DNA of 8,728 nucleotides, taken from NCBI GenBank assembly GCA_002451275.1, contig DKBS01000128.1:1-8728 (forward strand), read 5' to 3'. This document shows positions 1 through 7,400 of this stretch, piece by piece. The stretch comes from Planctomycetaceae bacterium UBA6894 (GTDB lineage Bacteria > Planctomycetota > Planctomycetia > Gemmatales > Gemmataceae). Position 1 is the stretch's first letter, and each line of letters opens with the position of its first letter. The notes beneath the pieces were generated by a model. That model had not been told where the DNA came from. It did no database searches and saw nothing but the letters and a program-made list of their open reading frames with translations. The translations under genes were made by a program, and so were the position numbers.

Positions 1-2
1 TT

Positions 3-1463
3 ATTGACACACTGACGCCAGCCGGCGAGGCAAAAATTCGGCAGAACGCCGGAAAAACCTTCGACAAATCTCTTTTCTCGAAAGGCAATGTTGCGTTTAT
101 TGAAATCACTTCCAACACCCCCGCCCTGATCATCGGGGACAAAAGGGTTGCCGACGAACTGGTGCGGCAGGCCTTGCCGGTCCCACCTCAGGGTGGCGAT
201 CCGACCACCCCGCTCTGGCTCAAACAGTTGGACAAGCACTTTTTCATCGACCCGTCCTTCCCTGTCACATACCCGCAGAAAGTGCAGAACTATAATCCCG
301 ACACGGGATCCACCACCGAAATCGACACTCAGGTCAGTCGCCAGTTGGGCCTGGGAATGACCGTGGTCAAGTCCGTCACCCCTCCTTTGCCCAGCCTGGA
401 TCCCGCGAGCAATGGAATTGCCGCTTCCTACACCATAGACCACCACTCGAACATTACAGTCTTTAAGACCACCACTGCCCCCCCCGCTGGAATCGTGGGC
501 GCCCAAACCACCGTGTCCCTGGTGTTCGCCAGCGAGGCTGACGCTGCGGCCCATCGTTGGCAGGCCTGTGTTAACGGAAATGAATCAGTGGTTCCGGGCG
601 GTTACCAGGCGCCGGCTTTCCTGTACCAGAATGACACTGTTTCAACGTCCGAGCTTATTTCCGGGCGTGTCTCTCCTGTAACTCTTAACTATATTTTCAG
701 AAACAATCTGCAGAGGGAGGGTACGCCTTACCTTTACATTGCCAACGAAAACGGGTCGAACGTCGTCCGAAATGGGAAATTAGCCTCTAAATGGTATGCT
801 GGAAGTCCTTTTTATATCATTCCTGATGGGAAGACCGAGGCAATTGAGGTTTCCGCCGTGGCGGCAAAACCATTATGGGTGCCCAAGGCTTCTATCCTGC
901 TGAACCGCGCCGCCGATCAGCCACGGCTTGGCCTGTGGGACACTTTTACCGCTGAGTTGGTCGATCCCAAAAGACTGGGCGGTGTGAATGATTTGGCGGT
1001 CTTCCGGGTGGTGGGCAAAATCCTCGACAACCAGTTGCCCCCGCTGCCCTCAGGAAAACTGGACCCGGCCCAACTGGTGTTAAACCCGCTCCCGGCAGGG
1101 GTGACCCGTCAGGTCAACTGGAAGCTTTCCAGGGCCACCACTGAGGAATTGGAGGCGGGCAAATGGATGTTCTACACACTGGATGACAGTATGAAACCCG
1201 TCACCGTGACCGGTTTTGATTCAAATGTGGGAGAGAAGACGCTCCCCATCCCCATTGGTTCTGAAAACATTCCCCTCTACGGCAAAGTGCAGGGGAGTTT
1301 TAGGTTGGGTAATGTCAATTCTGACAGCACAGGTGCCTGGGGTGCCATCCGGTGGGAGGAGGACCGGCTTTCCGCTGTGCCGCATTATGGGTTCATCCGG
1401 GTGTCCGACGGGATCAATCCGCCGCAGTATTCCGCTGCTTATCCCTACACGCCTACGCCCATC
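3..1463 (+). other. Domain region: uncharacterised beta-rich N-terminal part of the fragment
   Basis: Residues 1-487 of the open frame. Alternating hydrophobic and polar residues, many Thr, Ser, Asn, Pro and Gly, and no long helices except around residues 42-58 suggest beta-sandwich modules. I do not recognise a family. One of the four cysteines (residue 189) is here. The stretch 601-840 is only 113/240 G+C by hand count (47%), poorer than most of the gene, and uses codons such as ATA, TTA and AGA that are sparse downstream. This could reflect an older or separately acquired module, or simply relaxed codon use. The segment joins directly to the first SdrD B-like domain, so it is probably surface exposed too. 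Confidence 0.55.
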
Positions 1464-4400
1464 CTGGCGGGCACCGTGATGATCTCCACCGATGCCGGTG
1501 GCAAGGCTCCCGCGCGTGAGATGGTGGTCTTCTGCGACATCGACTCCGACGGTTTCCGCGATCCGGGCGAGCCTTTCACCCTGACTGACAACCAGGGAGT
1601 GTTCAGCTTTTACAACCTGAATCCCGGCCAGAAATACCGGCTGGCTGTCGACCTGCCAGCCGGGGCGAAATTCCGGGCCGCAGGGGCCGGGGCCGACCTA
1701 TCCAATCCAGTCCGCGATGTCACCGTTGGTCAAGACGTCAACCCGGAATTCCTCCTCGATAACCTCGGCGCCATCTACCGGGGCCGCGCCGTGGTTGATA
1801 CCAACGGCAATGGGACCGTCGATCCGACTGACCAAGGGGCCGGCAACATCGAACTGCGCCTCACAATCGCCAAGGGTTCCGAAACCAGGGACCTGACAAC
1901 CATAACCAACCAGGGCGGATTTTACCTGTTTGAGATACCGCCGGGGTATCGCTCGGTGGGCCGGCCGAAGCTGGCTTCCAGCCGACCCGAGTTGGGCGTC
2001 TTTGTCCCGGAAGTTTCCATTCAGAATCCGGCGGATTTTTCCCTGCCCGACAATGCTCCGGCCCAGCCCAAGCTTGTGGAAGATGACATCATCGCCAGCA
2101 AGGTGCTCAATATTTCGCTGGACGGCCTGAGTGCCGAGGCGCTGAAAGCTTTCTTCGGGCAGTTGCCTTTAGCTTTCGCCCGGCTGAAAGCCGGCGACTT
2201 CAACGCCGTTTCCCTGCGCCTGTTCGGGTTCCGTTTGCTTGTCGACACCTTCGATCTGTACGGGCCCAACACCAACGGCCTGTCCGGCCTGAAATACGCC
2301 AGCGGCTGGGCCTTCTTTGGTGACAATGGATCCGGGCAGCCCAACCAGGTCCGCTTCACCATGGGTGACCGCAAGACCGGTGGCCTGGCCATCAAGGATG
2401 GCCGCCTGCAGGGCTTCCAGCTCTCGCTCGATGGTTCCATCCGGGTGGCCGGTGTGGACATCGGCGTCACCGGCATGAATGCCCGTTTCGATGCCGGCAG
2501 GCTGGCCGATGGCAGTGACGGTTTCTTCCAGCTCACCGGTGAGGGCACCTTCACCTACCGTGATTACGAGCTGGCGCTGGCGCTAACCGGGGAAGGTCTG
2601 ATCATCGACACCAACGGCCTGCGCACGCTCAGTGGCAGGGTGAATGGCAGCATTCCCATCGCCGGCCAGCAGGTGGAACTCGGCACGCTGGGCATGATCT
2701 ACAACCGGTCGGATGACAGCCTGCTGTTCACCGGCTCGTCCTCCTGGACCATGGCAGGGGACAAGCTCGAAAACAGCAAATTCAACCTAGACAATATCTC
2801 CCTCGAGATCGGCCTTGGAAAGGCCGAGGACAAGCAGGCGGGGGTGCGCGCCCTCACCGCCAACCTGGGTGCCGGGCTGAAAGTGGGCGGTGTCGACTTT
2901 GATGTGAGCCGGCTTTCCTTCGCCTGGCTGCCCGCCTCCGACGCTTTCAGTATCTCTGGCAAGACCATCCTGAGGACCGACAACGGCCTGTTGGACCTGA
3001 CGGCCGAACTCCCTGGCACCGGCATGGAGGTCTCCAAGGCCGGATTGACCTTCCAGGCGAAGGTCAACGGCACGCTCAAGCTGGGCCAAACAGGCTACAC
3101 CGTATCGGTCACCGATTCCGGCCTGGACTACGCCGGCGGCAAACTCGCGTTCCAGTTTCAGGGAAGCCTGCTGACAGCCGGCACCGACAAAGATGGAAAA
3201 GTGACCAGCGAGGAAACCGCCGTGGTCACCGGGTCGGCCCAATTCCTGGACGGGGCCCTCGACAGCCTTGACGGGAAGGCGACGGGTAAGGTTGGCTTGG
3301 CCGGCGGAGTGGTTGATTTCAGTGATGTCAACCTGGCTTGGGACAAGGCCAGTGGGGCCGTTGTTATTCAGGGTGAGGCGGAGCTTTCACTGGCCGAAGA
3401 AGGAAAAACCGGCAGGGGCCTGACCGTGGACGGAGGTTTCTCCTTGTCGGGTCGCAGGGTGACCAGCGCCAACGGTGCGGTAAAGGCCGGAATTTGGCAA
3501 ATCACGCCCGGCTTCGAACTCACCTTGAACACCTTAGAGTTTGCTTTCTCCTCCAGTGACCGCAAATTCCTGTTCCAGGGGGATGGCCAGGCGGAAATAC
3601 TAGGCGTGACCGTGGGTGCGGCTATCAGTCCCCCCGGCATTGTCTGGCGCGACGGCAAATTGGAAAGCTTCGGGGGTAACCTAACCGGCGAATGGGGTGC
3701 CGACCTGGATGGCAACGGCATCCGCGAATTCGACCTTTCCATCGGCAAAATGGGCTTCCTTTACGAGAGTGCCCCGTCCCGACGATTGACCATGACCGGC
3801 GGCGGCTCCCTTCGCTACGACGGTGCGGTGATGGCCGGTGGCGCCGTCACCACCGATGATCAGGGGATAGTCTTCGGCGCCGGCGGACTCGAGCACCTCG
3901 GCTTCCGCGGCAACTTGGCCTTCCTCTACGGCGATCCCTTTGATGACAAGAACCGCAATTTCGTTCGCGAAACCAGGGAAAGCTACACCGACCGGGACGG
4001 CAACGGCAAATACACCGCCGGCATTGGAATGGTCATCACCGACGCGGGTATCTCATACACCCCGGCCACCGCTTCCAGGCCGTTCAGCCTGAAGGTCACC
4101 GGCAAGGGCCGCATGGCGTTCGAGCTGGGCGACCTCGCCGAGCGCCCCGATATCGGGGTGCAGGTGGACCTATCCCAAGAGGGTATCGAGATCGCTGACG
4201 GCCAGTTGCGCAATTTTTCAGTGGCTTTGGGCGCCAGTTTCCGGGTGGCCGGCTTGGGCTTCGACCCCTCCGGTGCCGTGGGCATGCGCTACCTGTCCGA
4301 GGCCAGGCAATGGGACCTGTTCGGCACGGTGAACGCCAAGATCGGCAAGAAGGGCTACGGCCTGTCACTGGGAACCTCGGTTGACAATCCGGGGATCCGC

Positions 4401-7400
4401 TGGGTGAACGGGGCCATCACCCAGGTTAGCGCTGCACTCACCGGTGAGGCCAACCTTGGCGGTGTCACCGCCAAGTTCGCCGATTGTGGCCTTACCTGGG
4501 ACGGTGCGAAGGAAACCTTTGCGGCGTTCGGTTCGGCCTCAGTCAAGGTGGGGTTGGAAGTGGCGGTAGGCCTCGGCACCCGGGACAAGCCTGGCCTGGC
4601 GATTCGGGAGGGGGAATGGGACCTGACCGGTTTGGAATTTGCCCTAAAGGACTTAAACCTCGGCGGGTTCGAGGTCAACACCGCCCGGTTGGGTTTCAGC
4701 AGGTCCGACGATGGGTTCACCGCTTGGGGTAATTGTTTGGTCCAGGTGCACTCCATCGGCCTGGGTGGCAGCTTCCGCTTTGCCAACGGCGTCCTGGAGG
4801 AGATTTCGGTTGTTGCCCGTCCGGGTGTGCCCATTTACGGCCCGGTCATCCTGAAGGAGGTCTCAGGCACCATCCGCAACCTGAACTTCAAGGACCTTTC
4901 CGGCGTCGTCTTCAGCGCCACGGTGGGCCTCCAGGTTTTCGACAAGGAAGTGGACATGAGCAGCCTGCCGGTGGTGGGCGATTATTTCGGTAAGGTCACC
5001 GTGGCGCAGTTGCGTGGCACGGCCACCATCAGCCCCAGCTACATGCGCTTGCAGGCGGACATGTATGTGGCCGCCAGTGAGACCATCGTGGACGGTAAGT
5101 CCACCTACAAGGGACTTGCCGGACAGGGCACGGCCGCGGTCAACCTCGACTGGTCGAGGAAGGAATATTACGCGGATGTCGACCTGATCCTTCCAGGCAA
5201 CCCCGCCCTTCCGGTAGTGGGCTCCCTGGTGCAGACCAGGTACCGAGGCCGAATGTCTTTGGATGGCCACCAGGACGGTATCATGCTGAAGGCCGCGGCG
5301 AGCGTTCAGATCGCCAGCATCGTCCCAGTGGTGGGTGGAAAAGAGCTCTCTTCCTCCAACTTGTTCTTTAATTTCATTCCCAAGGACAAACAGTTTAATT
5401 TCATCATTTGGGGTCAGGTCGACCTTCTTTTTGTTTCCCATACCGTGGGCCTGCACATCGACTTTTGGAACGGTAAATACTCGGTCCTGACCGACCTCGA
5501 TGATGTTCAGAAAAGGCTGGGGCAATATGGCCAAAAACAGTCCCTGGGCCTGGCCGCATTCGATTCCCCTGTGGCTGCAGCCACGCCCGTTCCCATGGGC
5601 AGAATGTTTGGCCGATCAGCCTTCAGCAGCCTGGGTTCACCCGCCATCACCCACACCTACTCAGGTTCCTCCAGCCCGATCCCTGAGTCCGAGGTAACCT
5701 CCGGCGAATATGTGGCCCGCTTCCGCGTCGATGACAAGGCACTCAGGGCGGACCATCAGGCCTGGATACAGCAGGTCCGCCTGGAGGTGGATTCGGTCCC
5801 CGGTGTGCTCATCGAAGCCCTGCCCGCCTCCTTTGACCCGGACACGGGCGTGGGCTCTGTGGGGGTGCGCGTGGTTCCCCTGCCAGGGCAATACCTGCCC
5901 CGTGGAATGGTACTGCGCTCCACCCTGACCAGCCCCGTCGTCCTGGCTGGTGTTCGCAACCGCGCCCCGGGCGAGGCGGACCAGCCTGATATGGAAGCCG
6001 CCTGGACCAGAGCCTACGCCTACGAGGGCTCACTGCCTGCGGTGGGCACCGATGCCGCCGGCGATCTGATCCAGGGCTTGAATGTTACACGGGCGAAATA
6101 CACCATCGCATTCAGGCCCAAGGACACGGGCACACCGTTGCCCGACGACTGGGCCGAATCGGTGCTCGTCTATACCGAACCGCTGCCCGGCACCACGCTT
6201 CAGGTGGCTCCCCCTGCCTATGACCAGTCGAGCGGCATGTGGACTGTGGTTCTGACCTACAAACCGGTCGGCCTGACCACCATCGGCAGCGCCTTCATCG
6301 CCAAGGGACTGACAGGATCTGTCAAGATCCGCAGCAAGGTGGAACTGGTAGGCGAGGTGGAGGACACGCTTGGAAGCGCGGACTCGCCCGATCTGGTGGC
6401 CGTCTGGTGGGCAGCACCCAGCGAGATCGAGGCCCCGGATGTTCCCGCGGTGATTGACTCCTCGCTGCGAACCACCACCCTCTCTGGCCGTGTGCACGAC
6501 CCGAGGTTCAAGAATTTGTCCGTCACCCTGTTCTACTCCACAGACGAAGAAGGTGAATTTGAGCATATGGCCATATTGGCCGACGGCACTGCAGCCTCAG
6601 ATATACCCGTTGAAGTACGCCCCGATGGGACCTGGTCCGTGGATATCACCTGGGATCCGCAGCATTTGCCTAATAAAGAAGAGCTGTGGCTCTACGGCTG
6701 GGTCAAGGATGATGGACCCAACCCGCCCATCTACGGCAACAGCACCCTGTTCACCGTTGAATACGATGTGGAAGGTACCATCCTTGTGGAAGGCCACGAC
6801 AACCATGGGTTGGAAGGCAAGATTTGGATGCCTGAAGAAGACATCATGGTGTTTGCCGATCTTAATGGGAACGGAATACGGGAGCAGACCGAACCATTCG
6901 GGTTCTCAGATAGATCGGGCTTTTATCAAATCGACCTTCCTGAAGGGGTAATAACCACTAGCTTGGTCTTCACAGTCCCCGGGTATTACGTGCCAGATGA
7001 GGCCACGCCCTTGGTGCGGCAGGTGAATCTGGCCGGCGGACCGGTTCGTGCGGATTTGAATCTTTGGGCAACCCGAAATATCCTTCGGGGAGAAGTCCGT
7101 GTTCAGGGCCCCGAGGGACAGCTCGTTCCCCTGCAGGTGGTTCAGGCCACCGGGCCGGATGGCGAAGTGTACATGGCTGTCACTGATATGGACGGCATGT
7201 ACGAAATACCGGTGGGCGGGCCCGGCCGTTACCTGATTAGCCTGCCCTACGAGGTTGGTTCATTCGAGGGATTCAATACGGTCCCCCACGGTGATGTTCA
7301 AGCCATGGTCGTTCCAGAAGGGAATGATTCGATTTTGTGGATCCAGTCCTTGCATGTGGACTCGGTCGGCGTAGTGCGATTGTTCGGGGAGGACGCCCAA

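Larger units (their letters stand above)
2241..4904 (+). repeat. Array of twelve degenerate ~74-residue tandem protein repeats
   Basis: Residues 747-1634 divide into units starting at 2241, 2475, 2688, 2913, 3117, 3327, 3534, 3750, 4044, 4275, 4485 and 4689. Lengths are 78, 71, 75, 68, 70, 69, 72, 98, 77, 70, 68 and 72 residues, mean 74. The first half has a strand of type [LVM]-x-[FLI]-x-[WYF], a turn, then F-x-hydrophobic-x-G-x-G. The second half has G-[IL]-x-[IVFW]-x-[DN]-G-x-[LI], followed by L-x-G-x(3)-V-[AG]-G-V. Second-half motifs are clearest at 2382, 2595, 3636, 3864, 4182, 4392, 4593 and 4767. Little DNA identity remains between units, so the array is old. Alternating residues imply an extended beta structure. 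I recognise no named family; AsmA/TamB-like or beta-solenoid folds are possible analogues only. Unit edges may shift by a few residues. Confidence 0.8.

Noticed and set aside
1797..1832. Dockerin repeat
   Set aside because: The loop DTNGNGTVDPTD looks dockerin-like, but there is no second loop at the usual spacing, and the following strand motif matches an SdrD B-like module.
2021..3346. Several overlapping minus-strand frames (up to 177 codons)
   Set aside because: They overlap each other in different frames and are antisense to repeat units 1-5; their products are Ser/Pro/Arg-rich shadows.
2241..4904. AsmA/TamB family assignment for the repeat array
   Set aside because: The strand-turn rhythm is reminiscent, but I see no diagnostic family motif, and the neighbouring SdrD/Pmp modules point to the cell surface rather than an inner-membrane-anchored periplasmic protein. 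It is kept only as a structural possibility.
4863..5534. Minus-strand open frame of 223 codons
   Set aside because: It lies wholly opposite the coherent frame +3 domain sequence. Its product has no recognisable motif, and long antisense frames are expected in GC-biased coding DNA.
6454..6951. Plus-strand frame of 165 codons in another phase
   Set aside because: It overlaps the Ig-like and SdrD B-like 3 domains encoded in frame +3, and its product is a low-complexity Pro/Ser/Thr/Trp mixture with no domain pattern.
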